From assembly GCA_035505095.1 (NCBI GenBank), contig DATJRE010000470.1:1-28413 (forward strand): 28,413 nucleotides of DNA, read 5' to 3'. The stretch is from JOPF133 sp035505095. GTDB lineage: Bacteria; Acidobacteriota; Terriglobia; Bryobacterales; Bryobacteraceae. The notes under the pieces were generated by a model. That model did no database searches and was not told the DNA's origin. It worked only from the letters and a program-made list of their open reading frames with translations. Positions within the stretch are counted from its first letter, which is position 1. Each line of letters opens with the position of its first letter. Both the position numbers and the translations under genes were made by a program. Shown here one piece after another: positions 7,506 to 15,585 of the stretch.

Positions 7506-8761
7506 ATTCCAAAGAGCGCATCGCAACCACGTTGGCGCACCGCGAGCCGGATCGGGTGGCGCTCGATTTCGGCAGCACGCCGGTAAGCGGAATGCACGTC
7601 CGCTGCGTCGCCGCGCTGCGGGAGTATTACGGACTGGAGAAGCGGCCCGTCAAAGTCCACGAGCCGTACCAGATGCTGGGACTGCTGGAGGACGACCTGC
7701 TGGATGCCATGGGCGCGGATGCGGTGGGAGTGGCGCCCCGCAAGACCATGTTCGGCTTCCCCAACGAGCGGTGGAAGGAGTGGGACTTCCGCGGACTCCC
7801 GGTGCTGGTCAGCGAAGATTTCCGAACCACCGTTCAGGCCAACGGGGACATCCTGATTCATCCGGAAGGCGACTGGACGGCTCCGCCGAGCGGCCGCATG
7901 CCCCTGGGCAGCGAGTTCTTCGACGCGATTGTGCGGCAGCCGCCCCTGGACGAAGACCGCCTCGACCCGAACGATAACCTGGAGGAGTTCGGCCCCATTG
8001 CGGAAGAGGATCTCGATTACCTGGAGCGCAGCATCCGCCAGGCGGCCGCTTCGGGCCGCGCGGTGGTCGCCAACTTCGGCGGCACGGCCTTCGGCGACAT
8101 CGCCCTGGTTCCGGCCCCGTTTCTCAAAAGGCCGAAGGGCATTCGCGATGTCACCGAGTGGTACGTCTCCACGCGCTCGCGGCGCGGCTACATCCACCAG
8201 GTATTCGAAAAGCAGTGCGAGTTCGCCCTGGAAAACCTGGCGCGCATTCACGCCCGCGTGGGCAGCCTGGTGGACGCGGTGTTTGTTTGCGGCACCGATT
8301 TCGGCACCCAGACTTCGGCATTCTGTTCGGTAGCCACGTTCCGGGAATTATGGTTCCCCTACTATAAGCGGGTCAACGACTGGATTCACACCCATACCTC
8401 GTGGAAGACCTTTAAGCACTCCTGCGGAAGCGTGGCGCGGTTTTTCGAAAGCTTCATCGAGGCGGGGTTTGACATCGTCAACCCGGTGCAGTGTTCGGCC
8501 GCCGGGATGGACCCCACGCTGCTGAAGCGCGACTACGGCCCGCGCCTGGTCTTTTGGGGCGGCGGCGTGGATACGCAGCGGACGCTGCCCTTCGGGACTC
8601 CGGCGGAGGTGCGGGAAGAGGCACTGCGCCGTTGCGAGATCTTCGCGCCGGGCGGCGGATTCGTCTTCAACTCGATCCACAACGTGCAAGCCGGGACGCC
8701 GGTGGCGAACATCGTCGCGATGCTCGACGCAGTACGCGAGTTCCACGGCGTCCGGGAATAA
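7502..8761 (+). CDS. UroD/MtaA-family corrinoid methyltransferase, paralogue 2
   Basis: A 419-residue paralogue of the product of 2579-3850, roughly 70 percent identical by eye. Similarity is higher in the C-terminal half, where the zinc motif KHSCGS (H306, C308), NPVQCSA and VFWGGGVDTQ lie, and lower in the first 200 residues, which probably shape the donor pocket. The start is clear: its ATG overlaps the RACo-like stop (ATGA at 7502-7505). It is the last recognisable gene of the operon. Either the two paralogues demethylate different donors onto the same corrinoid protein, or one demethylates and the other transfers onward. The sequence alone does not decide. A Shine-Dalgarno-like AAGGAGG overlaps its stop but leads into no credible gene. 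Confidence 0.87.
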   Translation: MNSKERIATTLAHREPDRVALDFGSTPVSGMHVRCVAALREYYGLEKRPVKVHEPYQMLGLLEDDLLDAMGADAVGVAPRKTMFGFPNERWKEWDFRGLPVLVSEDFRTTVQANGDILIHPEGDWTAPPSGRMPLGSEFFDAIVRQPPLDEDRLDPNDNLEEFGPIAEEDLDYLERSIRQAAASGRAVVANFGGTAFGDIALVPAPFLKRPKGIRDVTEWYVSTRSRRGYIHQVFEKQCEFALENLARIHARVGSLVDAVFVCGTDFGTQTSAFCSVATFRELWFPYYKRVNDWIHTHTSWKTFKHSCGSVARFFESFIEAGFDIVNPVQCSAAGMDPTLLKRDYGPRLVFWGGGVDTQRTLPFGTPAEVREEALRRCEIFAPGGGFVFNSIHNVQAGTPVANIVAMLDAVREFHGVRE

Positions 8762-8815
8762 GGAGGCGCTGAGGGCCGCTTGAGCCGGCAGACCCGCGAG
8801 AAAAGCCGGCGCCAT

Positions 8816-8840
8816 CGGTCCGCTGAGCGGGCGCGGACCG
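8816..8840. terminator. Hairpin between convergent genes
   Basis: A perfect 8-bp stem, CGGTCCGC (8816-8823) with GCGGACCG (8833-8840), around a 9-base loop. It lies between the end of the plus-strand operon (8761) and the end of the minus-strand GH43 gene (8844). There is no T-run on either side, so it is a plausible but not classical bidirectional terminator. Confidence 0.45.
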
Positions 8841-8843
8841 GGG

Positions 8844-9851
8844 TCATTTGTCGACGATTTCCACCTTGGGCCAGCCTGATTTCCAGCTAAGCGGCATGAT
8901 GGCGAGAGTTGCTTTCCCTCCCATCCGGCTATCGCCCTCAAAATCGGAGGTGAACCAACTCTTTCCGTGATCCACAAGGATGCCGGCGTGACCGGGTCCA
9001 AAGAGCGGCCCTTGGCTGGAAAGCAGCAGAGTACCGCCGGCTTTCAGCATGTCGACGCCATCCTTATCGATGTACGGGCCGGTAACCTTCCGGCTTCGTC
9101 CAACGCGAATATTATAAGTGCTATTCACACCGCGGCAGCACGAGCCCCAATTGACGAAGAGATAGTAATAGCCATCGTGCTTGTAAAGGCACGACGCCTC
9201 GATCGACTGGTTGTACGCCAGCGATGAGAAGGGCGCGTCGGGGGTCAATCGCTTACCGGTTTTCGGGTCGAGCTGCACCAACTTGATTCCGCTCCAGTAG
9301 GAACCAAAGGCAAGCCACAAGGTCCCGTTGGTATCGGAGAACACGGACGGATCGATGGTGTTGAAGTCGCCGCCCTCTCGCGATTCGACGACCACGCCGT
9401 GATCGGTCCAGTGATAGGCGGGATCGGCTGGATCGAGCGTGGGGGTGGTTGCGAGCCCGATTGCGGAAGTGATTTTGCCGAAGCTGGAGACGGCGTAGTA
9501 GAGCAGATATCGATCGCCCAGGTGGATGACGTCGGGAGCCCAGTAGCTCATGTTCCGGTTCCCGGGAACCACTGTGGCAATCCATTCGGGAGCGGCCTGG
9601 AACACCGGCGGCCCGGGTTCCCACTTCACCAGATCTTTGGAATGAAACGAAGGAACGCCACGTCCGGTATAGAAGACCCAAAACTCGTCTTTGCATTTCA
9701 CGATGGTGGACGGATCGCGGGTAGTGATTCCCCGGCTGGCGGTTTGCTCCAGCGGCAGCCCGGCTCGGGACGCCAGGTCATCCGCGAGGGCGATTGCCGG
9801 CAGAGATCCAGCCAGCAGAAGTGTTGCGGCGACGCAGTGCAAAAATTTCAT
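8844..9851 (-). CDS. Secreted GH43 glycosidase, arabinan endo-1,5-alpha-L-arabinosidase type
   Basis: A 335-residue exported enzyme. The signal peptide is MKFLHCVAATLLLAGSLPA followed by a likely cleavage near IALA-DD. The five-bladed propeller residues of GH43 are in place: D46 (RDPS, base), D167 (TIDPSVF, pKa modulator) and E218 (QSIEAS, acid). The WAPDVI motif and YYLFVNWGSCC match arabinanase-like members. Such enzymes cut arabinan side chains of plant pectin outside the cytoplasm or in the periplasm. The frame extends upstream past 10000 but only the ATG at 9851 is followed by a signal peptide. It stands alone on the minus strand, divergent from the cytochrome gene. Exact substrate specificity within GH43 is not certain. 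Confidence 0.85.
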   Translation of the reverse strand: MKFLHCVAATLLLAGSLPAIALADDLASRAGLPLEQTASRGITTRDPSTIVKCKDEFWVFYTGRGVPSFHSKDLVKWEPGPPVFQAAPEWIATVVPGNRNMSYWAPDVIHLGDRYLLYYAVSSFGKITSAIGLATTPTLDPADPAYHWTDHGVVVESREGGDFNTIDPSVFSDTNGTLWLAFGSYWSGIKLVQLDPKTGKRLTPDAPFSSLAYNQSIEASCLYKHDGYYYLFVNWGSCCRGVNSTYNIRVGRSRKVTGPYIDKDGVDMLKAGGTLLLSSQGPLFGPGHAGILVDHGKSWFTSDFEGDSRMGGKATLAIMPLSWKSGWPKVEIVDK

Positions 9852-10051
9852 GGATCTTGGCTCTACCGTTATTATCCTCTCTCCCACGCGCGAATCGAGA
9901 GCGTTCGACTCGTATCCGCATTTCCCATGCGGCCGTGGGCCGCGGGCGGTCCCGCCCTGCGGCGCCCCGCGGATATCCAGGATAAAGGGGTATGATTCAC
10001 GCGATTCCGGAGTTAGAATGAGGACTGAAGCAGAGCAACAGGAGGTGAAGT
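9852..10051. promoter_or_regulatory. Divergent promoter region between GH43 and cytochrome c genes
   Basis: This 200-base non-coding stretch serves two divergent genes. On the minus strand GATAAT (plus coordinates 9871-9876) is a fair -10 element 19 bases before the GH43 start. On the plus strand TATGAT (9991-9996) and TAGAAT (10014-10019) are candidate -10 elements for the cytochrome gene. No convincing -35 boxes or operator repeats are seen. Confidence 0.35.
10041..10047 (+). promoter_or_regulatory. Strong Shine-Dalgarno site of the cytochrome c gene
   Basis: GGAGGTG, 4 bases before the ATG at 10052, nearly complementary to the 16S rRNA 3' end. It fixes the start of this short gene. Confidence 0.7.
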
Positions 10052-10495
10052 ATGGGACCTCGTTGGAGGCTCGCGCCTGTCGCGGTACTGGCGATAGCGA
10101 GCGCAACTTGTAGCTCCGGGCGTCATTCGCCGTCAGCTTTTCACTTACCTCCGGATGGAGACGCAAAACGGGGCCAGGCGGCCTTTGTCGCATTGGAGTG
10201 CAACTCTTGCCATGAAGTATCGGGCGTCGATCTGCCGCGGCCCACGGTTCAGCCGCCCGTCCCGGTGGCGCTGGGTGGGCCCGTCGAAACCAGTTTCAGC
10301 GACGCTTACCTGGTGACGTCGATCATCTATCCGTCGTATGACTTGGCGCCGTATCCCAAGGATGAGATTACCAGCGGGGGCCAATCGCGGATGCCGCATT
10401 ACGCCGACCGGATGACCGTCCGGCAGTTGACGGACATCGTGGCCTTTCTGCAGTCGCGCTATTATGTTCCCCGCATGCCGGACGCGTATCGCTGA
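10052..10495 (+). CDS. Small exported mono-heme cytochrome c
   Basis: A 147-residue protein. An N-terminal export signal (MGPRWRLAPVAVLAIASATC) precedes one heme-binding CNSCH motif (C50, C53, H54). M-P-H-Y further on gives a candidate distal methionine, and the last helix (LTDIVAFLQSRY) is typical of class I cytochromes. C20 could be a lipoprotein cysteine, but threonine just before it makes the lipobox imperfect. It would carry one electron at a time in the periplasm, partner unknown. The gene is monocistronic in the window: divergent from GH43 and convergent with the phosphatase gene. The strong Shine-Dalgarno site suggests good expression. Confidence 0.85.
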   Translation: MGPRWRLAPVAVLAIASATCSSGRHSPSAFHLPPDGDAKRGQAAFVALECNSCHEVSGVDLPRPTVQPPVPVALGGPVETSFSDAYLVTSIIYPSYDLAPYPKDEITSGGQSRMPHYADRMTVRQLTDIVAFLQSRYYVPRMPDAYR

Positions 10496-10686
10496 CACTC
10501 TCCGGCGGCGGATTGCGCCGGCTGCGCCGCCTGTCGCAGAGCCTCTGGCTGTTTTATTTGCTTAAGGCGTCCACGAGCACGATTATCTCAACCTGGCGCG
10601 CAATCTGGAGCTCAACGGAACCAGTGGGCCGGCCGGACTAGGTTCCGATCCGGCAGCCGGGGCCGGGGTGTGGGACTACTCGCGAA

Positions 10687-10710
10687 CCGTCGATCCGTCG
10701 ATCCGTCGAG
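10687..10710. repeat. Three tandem copies of an 8-base unit
   Basis: CCGTCGAT at 10687-10694 and 10695-10702, then CCGTCGAG at 10703-10710. Probably a short slippage repeat with no assigned function. Confidence 0.6.
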
Positions 10711-10717
10711 CCATCCG

Positions 10718-10742
10718 GGCCGGGAGACCAGGTCCCCCGGCC
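10718..10742. terminator. Strong hairpin downstream of the phosphatase gene
   Basis: GGCCGGGAGACC (10718-10729) pairs with GGTCCCCCGGCC (10731-10742) with a single A-C mismatch and a tiny loop. It lies 26 bases beyond the stop of the minus-strand phosphatase gene, in the convergent gap. There is no T-run, so the terminator role is inferred from position and stem stability. Confidence 0.45.
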
Positions 10743-10768
10743 GCGAGATGCGCTTCCTCGCCGGAGAC

Positions 10769-12112
10769 CTAATTCATGAGGTCGGCCGAGTGCGGGTCAA
10801 TCACCTGGTTGGCGATGGCGACGAATTTTGCCAGAGGGCAATCGAGGGTAGCATTCGGAAGGCTGCAACCGGGGATGAAAACCGGGGCGCTGGGCGGCGG
10901 CGCGGCCAGGGTCAAGGCGGTGCGGTTGCGGAGCTGGTCCATGGTCTGGGCCACGTAAGAGATCCGCACGATGTACTCCCCGGTGCTCTGGGATTGACGG
11001 AGCTCGAACCTGAGGATTCCGCCCGGAGCGGCGACATCCGCCTGGTAACCCGGTAGCAGCCAGTCGAGATGGAACAGGCCGGCGAACCCTTCAATATTGG
11101 TATTGGATCCGATTAACGCGATCACCTTGCTGGACGGATTCCCGAGGGTGCCCGTCATGGCACTCCCAGTGGACGCCTGAACCAGCGAGCGCACAATGTG
11201 GGAGGCCAGATTGGAACTCTGGACCCTGGCGAGATAAGGTGTACGGAACTCCAGATCGAGGAGGCGGTCGTACACGCGGAAGACCTGGCTGATGCCGTCG
11301 GCTGTTAACTGGCCCCAGGCGACCTGGGACGCCGGCAACCCATCGGCGTACTCCATGACGAAAGGATCGATGGCGGTCGCAACCGTTTCCAGTCCTCCCA
11401 GGTTCACGGGCAGCGCCGGGATCCCGGCGGTCACGCTGATGGGAACGGCGGTAACATCGAGCTTGCCGGCGGGCGCCGCGGGCGCGGGAGTCTGGCCGGC
11501 CGGGTAATCGAACAGGACCGAGCGAATGAGGCTGAGCTCGGCGGAGTAGGCCGAGGTCAACGCCTGTGGATTGGCGCCGAGGCGCCCATTCACGGCTGCC
11601 GCCGCCATCTGCTGATTGAGCAGAGCGACGCCCGCATCGATCGGATCGAACAGCGCATCGCTGGTCAGGGGAAGAATGGAATTCACCGTTACAGTAGCTG
11701 CCGGGAGCAGGCCGGCGGCAAACGCCTGCGCGGTGCCGGTAATCAGCGGGGCGCCGTCGGCTCGAAAATAGACATTGGCGGCATCGGCCGCATCATTGCC
11801 GGTCAGCAGGCCCTCCTGGGTGAGCCAGAGACGGAAGTACCCGCCCAGGAGAGTTTCATTGGCGGCTCCGTTGTTGGTCAGGATGGAGGGCTGATTATCC
11901 GTGGGAATGGGGTAGCCAGGGACATCCGGGAAGACCGGAAACGGCTGGACCGAGAAATTGTTGAGGACGCTGTTCGGAGAATTGGGCGTGCGCACACCAT
12001 GACGGCCAAAGAGAATCACCTGCTTGAGTTGCGTGTCGTCGGCGGGCTGCGCCGCAAGAAAGGCCTGGCACGCAAGAACGAGGCTTGCCAGCCGGCAGAG
12101 GGGAACGGTCAT
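10769..12112 (-). CDS. Exported histidine acid phosphatase-like protein lacking the HD pair
   Basis: A 447-residue protein. A signal peptide (MTVPLCRLASLVLACQAFLA) is followed by the histidine acid phosphatase signature RHGVRTP with nucleophile H38. This family, which includes phytases and glucose-1-phosphatase, forms a phosphohistidine and uses an Asp in a C-terminal HD motif as proton donor. Here the equivalent GHDTN segment reads GSNTN, so both H and D are replaced. The surrounding pattern (VIALI before it, LDWLLPGYQ and PGGILRFE after it) is otherwise intact, so alignment is unambiguous. The enzyme may use another donor or have lost phosphatase activity. A start 36 bases upstream (MRRASG) is possible but has no ribosome site. 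It follows the phosphoesterase gene by 137 bases on the same strand. Confidence 0.8.
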   Translation of the reverse strand: MTVPLCRLASLVLACQAFLAAQPADDTQLKQVILFGRHGVRTPNSPNSVLNNFSVQPFPVFPDVPGYPIPTDNQPSILTNNGAANETLLGGYFRLWLTQEGLLTGNDAADAANVYFRADGAPLITGTAQAFAAGLLPAATVTVNSILPLTSDALFDPIDAGVALLNQQMAAAAVNGRLGANPQALTSAYSAELSLIRSVLFDYPAGQTPAPAAPAGKLDVTAVPISVTAGIPALPVNLGGLETVATAIDPFVMEYADGLPASQVAWGQLTADGISQVFRVYDRLLDLEFRTPYLARVQSSNLASHIVRSLVQASTGSAMTGTLGNPSSKVIALIGSNTNIEGFAGLFHLDWLLPGYQADVAAPGGILRFELRQSQSTGEYIVRISYVAQTMDQLRNRTALTLAAPPPSAPVFIPGCSLPNATLDCPLAKFVAIANQVIDPHSADLMN

Positions 12113-12182
12113 GCTGATTGAGTGCCAAATGCCGGATGCTCTTCTCATCAATCCAACGGCGGATTTTGGACCGGCGCCTTGG

Positions 12183-12227
12183 CGGGGATCCCGCTTTTCC
12201 GAGCTTCCCTCTTGAGCAGGATCCCCG
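12183..12227. repeat. Inverted repeat between phosphoesterase and phosphatase genes
   Basis: CGGGGATCC (12183-12191) and GGATCCCCG (12219-12227) are exact reverse complements around a 27-base loop. It may terminate or attenuate transcription from the phosphoesterase gene into the phosphatase gene. The long loop makes this uncertain. Confidence 0.35.
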
Positions 12228-12249
12228 TCACCGCCTGGCGTTGGCCGCG

Positions 12250-15200
12250 TCAGTTCTGTGGTTTGGGTTTGGCGGGCGCGAGCTTCAGCGACTTGCGGTA
12301 GCGCGCGAGCATTTCCTCGCGGTTCTGGCGCATGTCCACCTTGGAAGGCGCGTCGGGATACGGCTGTTTGCCCATCATCCCCTTCCACAAGATGTGGTTG
12401 AAGTCGAGAGGATCGACGCGATCCTCCTCCTCGAAGTCCATGCCCTGGGTGACGCGCGCCCAATACCTGGCGTTGTGCGCCGGCTTGGGAACTACCAGGC
12501 CGGCCTGTCTCGGAGGCAGCGGCAATTGGGTGTTGTATAGAGACGGCGAGGGAACGGCGGTGAAAGTCCAGGGCGCCGGAGTTTGGGCGGCAAGCTCCGC
12601 GGTGTTGAAGAGATCGGTCATGGGCCTGGCGAGCGCGTCATTCAGATTCAGCGGCGGAATGCCGAGAACCTCTTCGATGGTGCGCAGCAGATCCAGGGTG
12701 TTGTACTGGGTGGAAACCAGCGCCTGTTGATTGACGTAAGGGCCTGCCACAAATGCCACGCTGCGGTGGGAATCGAAGTGGTCGCCGCCATCCTGCGCAT
12801 CGTCTTCCACCACAAAGATCAGGGTGTTGTTGGCGTACTTGCTGTGGGCCACCTCCTGCACCAGCAGGCCGACGGCGTAGTCGTTATCGGCTACCATCAG
12901 ATCCGGCGTGTTCACCCCATCGATGGCAGTGGTGAAGTTTCCGGTGTGATCGTGCATGAAGCGGACCAGGCTCAAAGACGGCAGACCTGGCTTCGAGGTA
13001 GGGTTGCAACCCGCGCAGGTATAGTCGGAATCGAACTCGCGGGCCCACTCCGTATAGCGGTAGTAATCCGGAAGCGAGTTGTCGAAACCCCGAAAGTAGG
13101 GGTCGGTGAACGGAGTGAGGGAAGCGCTGGAGGGATAAGACACGACGGTTCCCGTGGCGGCCGGGTTGCGGAGCACGGGAATGGTGAAATCGGCCGTGGA
13201 ATAGCGGGTGGTGTCAATGAAGAAACCATAGTTGCGAAGGGTGAGCCCGGCGCGCAGCGCAGCGTCCCATAAGTAACCGGTATTCAACTGATTGCCGGGA
13301 CCATCGGGTGCAGCCACGTCGGCCTGCCCCGGCAGCACGTCCGGATCGCTTGAGGTGAAGGGATCGGCCGCCTGGCGCCCGGCGACGGTGGGAATCGAAA
13401 CGTTCACGTTGCGGTCATGACCTTCGGAATCCAGGCTGAGGCCGCGGTAGGAGTAGGCTATGGGGTACTGTTTTTCGACGACATCGGGGGCGCGCGCGGA
13501 AGTGGTCCACAGCCAGCCGTCGTAGCTGACTTCGGCGGTGTCCATGAATCTGTCGAGAGTGACAAAGTTCAGCGCCAGGTTGTGCTGATTGGGCGTGTAC
13601 ATCTGGCCGAACTCAGTCAGGTAAGGATAGCCGTCGCCGATTGGCAGGTCGCCCAGAACCTGGTCGTAGGTCCGGTTTTCCTTGATGATGAAGATCACAT
13701 GCTGAATCGCCTGGCGCACCTGCGCCATGATGGCGGCGTCGCTGTCGCTCTCGGTGCTGGCAAAGCGGTTGTTGGAGGCCGTCTGGGCGGTGAGAGTGGC
13801 GAGTTGCGCGGCATCGGGCCGGGGGAAGATCTGGAATCCGGCTTTGGTCAACTGTGGGTTGTATTGCTGCGAGAGACCGCAGGTTTTCGAGCCCACCGGC
13901 CCATAGCCGCCGTAACACCAGCCGGGATTCGGGCCGGTGGGCGATTTCCCGTTGACCACATACACCGTGTTGCCGTCGCCGCTAAAACTCACCGAGTTCG
14001 GATACCAGCCGGTAGGAATCAGGCCAACCACCTGGTCGCCATTGTTGGCGCCGTTCAGCGCCACTACCGCCACGCAATTCAGATTGGCGTCGGTGACGTA
14101 TAGCTGCTTTTCGTCCGGCGAGAGCGTGACGCTGTTGGTGTTGGCGCCGGTATACTTCGCCAGCAGGCTTTGAAAAGAAGCCGGCATTCCAGACGGGGGG
14201 GCGATCACCGGAATGGTCTCGACGATGGCGTTGGCGGTGGTATCGATTACGTCCACCGTGTCGGATTGGTCCTCCGCGACATACAGCAGCGTCTGGGCGG
14301 CGTTCAAGGTCATTTTGTTCGGCTGGCCCTTCACCGGGATGCGGGCGATCACCTGAGGCGTTCCGCCCGGGTTGAACAGTTCCGGCGGACCGGTCAGTTT
14401 CGCCACCACGATTTCGCGGTCGCGGATGCTGGATACATAGGCCGTGGCGTTGGCGCCATTGCCCTTGACCGCTACCCAGAAGGGATACTCTCCGCCGGGC
14501 ACGCCGACCTTCGCGGGATCGCTCTTGCCGGGCCGCAGGTCGAGTTCCTTACGGGACCAATTGGGATAGCCGCCGTTGAATATGGTAATCGAGTCGTTGT
14601 AGTAATTCGCCACTACCAGGGTGTTGCCATCACTGGACATAGCCAACCCCGCCGCACAGGGATAGACGCCCACCTGGCTGTTGATGGCCGTGGCGCCATT
14701 CGGTTGAATGTTCAGGCCGATACCCAGGGTATGGCCCATGGCTAGTTGCGGATTGTTCGGCTGCTCTTCCGCCCAGGTCCCCGATTGGTTCAGGCTGATG
14801 GTGTGAACGTTGTCCGTGGTGCAGCCCGCCACGTAAAAACGCGTGCCGGATGGATCGAAGACCACCCCGTTGTAAGTGACGGGAATTTGGACAACCTGTT
14901 TCTGGATGGGGACCTGGGTGGAGATGTCGTAAATAAAAACGTAGTCGTTCGAGTCCGGCAGGTCATATTGGGCCGCCGCCGACCCTGGGGGCACGACGTC
15001 GCTGTTGAAAAGCCGGTTGAACCCGCTGGTTAAGACCAGCAGGGTCTTGTGATCCGGACTCACCACGGTGCTGACGGCGAACCCGACGGTCCAGTCGGGA
15101 TTGTCCGGCAGCCCCGGGTTCAGCGGTAGAAAGCGAGCCCCCTGCGGCGCCAGAGGCGTAATCGTCTGGTTCATGTTGGGCACGCTCTGCGGGTTGGACG

Positions 15201-15288
15201 GCGTCTGAGCCGGCAGATTCGAAGCCGTTCCCGCCAGCGCCACCATGGCAGCCATCAGCAGGAAATGTTCGCGAAGGATCCCGATCAT
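12250..15288 (-). CDS. Exported beta-propeller (YncE-like) fused to phosphoesterase domain
   Basis: A 1012-residue secreted protein. A signal peptide covers about residues 1-28. Residues 60-480 hold repeated blades of the YncE/lactonase-like propeller type (for example GVVFDPSGTRFYVAG, VTLSPDEKQLYVTD, VSFSGDGNTVYVVNG). The C-terminal half, from H530, is a phosphoesterase-family domain of the phospholipase C/acid phosphatase kind: HVIFIIKENRTYDQVLGDL gives the first metal and nucleophile region, and DDAQDGGDHFDSH (from D829) the second metal cluster. It probably hydrolyses phosphate esters outside the cytoplasm, with the propeller as binding or partner domain. GGGGAG stands about 10 bases before the ATG. 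It precedes the phosphatase gene on the same strand, which suggests a phosphate-scavenging pair. The substrate is unknown. Confidence 0.85.
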   Translation of the reverse strand: MIGILREHFLLMAAMVALAGTASNLPAQTPSNPQSVPNMNQTITPLAPQGARFLPLNPGLPDNPDWTVGFAVSTVVSPDHKTLLVLTSGFNRLFNSDVVPPGSAAAQYDLPDSNDYVFIYDISTQVPIQKQVVQIPVTYNGVVFDPSGTRFYVAGCTTDNVHTISLNQSGTWAEEQPNNPQLAMGHTLGIGLNIQPNGATAINSQVGVYPCAAGLAMSSDGNTLVVANYYNDSITIFNGGYPNWSRKELDLRPGKSDPAKVGVPGGEYPFWVAVKGNGANATAYVSSIRDREIVVAKLTGPPELFNPGGTPQVIARIPVKGQPNKMTLNAAQTLLYVAEDQSDTVDVIDTTANAIVETIPVIAPPSGMPASFQSLLAKYTGANTNSVTLSPDEKQLYVTDANLNCVAVVALNGANNGDQVVGLIPTGWYPNSVSFSGDGNTVYVVNGKSPTGPNPGWCYGGYGPVGSKTCGLSQQYNPQLTKAGFQIFPRPDAAQLATLTAQTASNNRFASTESDSDAAIMAQVRQAIQHVIFIIKENRTYDQVLGDLPIGDGYPYLTEFGQMYTPNQHNLALNFVTLDRFMDTAEVSYDGWLWTTSARAPDVVEKQYPIAYSYRGLSLDSEGHDRNVNVSIPTVAGRQAADPFTSSDPDVLPGQADVAAPDGPGNQLNTGYLWDAALRAGLTLRNYGFFIDTTRYSTADFTIPVLRNPAATGTVVSYPSSASLTPFTDPYFRGFDNSLPDYYRYTEWAREFDSDYTCAGCNPTSKPGLPSLSLVRFMHDHTGNFTTAIDGVNTPDLMVADNDYAVGLLVQEVAHSKYANNTLIFVVEDDAQDGGDHFDSHRSVAFVAGPYVNQQALVSTQYNTLDLLRTIEEVLGIPPLNLNDALARPMTDLFNTAELAAQTPAPWTFTAVPSPSLYNTQLPLPPRQAGLVVPKPAHNARYWARVTQGMDFEEEDRVDPLDFNHILWKGMMGKQPYPDAPSKVDMRQNREEMLARYRKSLKLAPAKPKPQN

Positions 15289-15585
15289 CAGTTCTATGCT
15301 CCCCGGGGTGTAGAAAGTCGTATCCGCAGTTAAGCTACGGACGCCTTCGTTTTGAGTAGTGCGGCGCGAGAGGCAAAATTCTTAGGCATACTTTCGCGTC
15401 GTCCATCTGCGTGAGGGGCAAGGGCATTGAGGGAAGGATCGCCGGAGATCGTACCGCCCGAAGCCACATCGCGGAATTGCCGGTTGTTAGAACCGGAAAA
15501 ATCCGTCCAGTAGAGGGCGGCTCCACTCGCCGCTCTCCGAACCGTTCGGCCAAGTTTCGAGAGGGGGGATAGAATTGTCGGTGAA
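15289..15585. other. Divergent intergenic region upstream of phosphoesterase and GH38 genes
   Basis: A region of about 297 bases between divergent genes, with base composition less GC-rich than its neighbours. It must contain both promoters, but I cannot point to good -35/-10 pairs. A small hairpin, CCGGTT-GTTAG-AACCGG, lies at 15480-15496. A minus-strand frame stays open through the region to a stop at 15330 (with YWTDFSGSNNRQFRD) but has no start of its own outside the GH38 gene. It may be a decayed gene fragment or chance. Confidence 0.35.

Larger units (their letters stand above)
10496..10768. other. Convergent intergenic region with hairpin, 8-mer repeat and open-frame fragment
   Basis: No complete gene is seen. 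A plus-strand frame without a start codon is open from 10566 to 10769 (68 codons, containing HEHDYLNLARNLELNG). It reads like protein and could be a gene remnant. Within it, three copies of an 8-base unit (CCGTCGAT, CCGTCGAT, CCGTCGAG) lie at 10687-10710. A near-perfect inverted repeat follows at 10718-10742. Confidence 0.4.

Noticed and set aside
12583..14745. Plus-strand open frames of up to about 230 codons opposite the phosphoesterase
   Set aside because: They are antisense shadows of a clear 1012-residue coding region and show no family motif.
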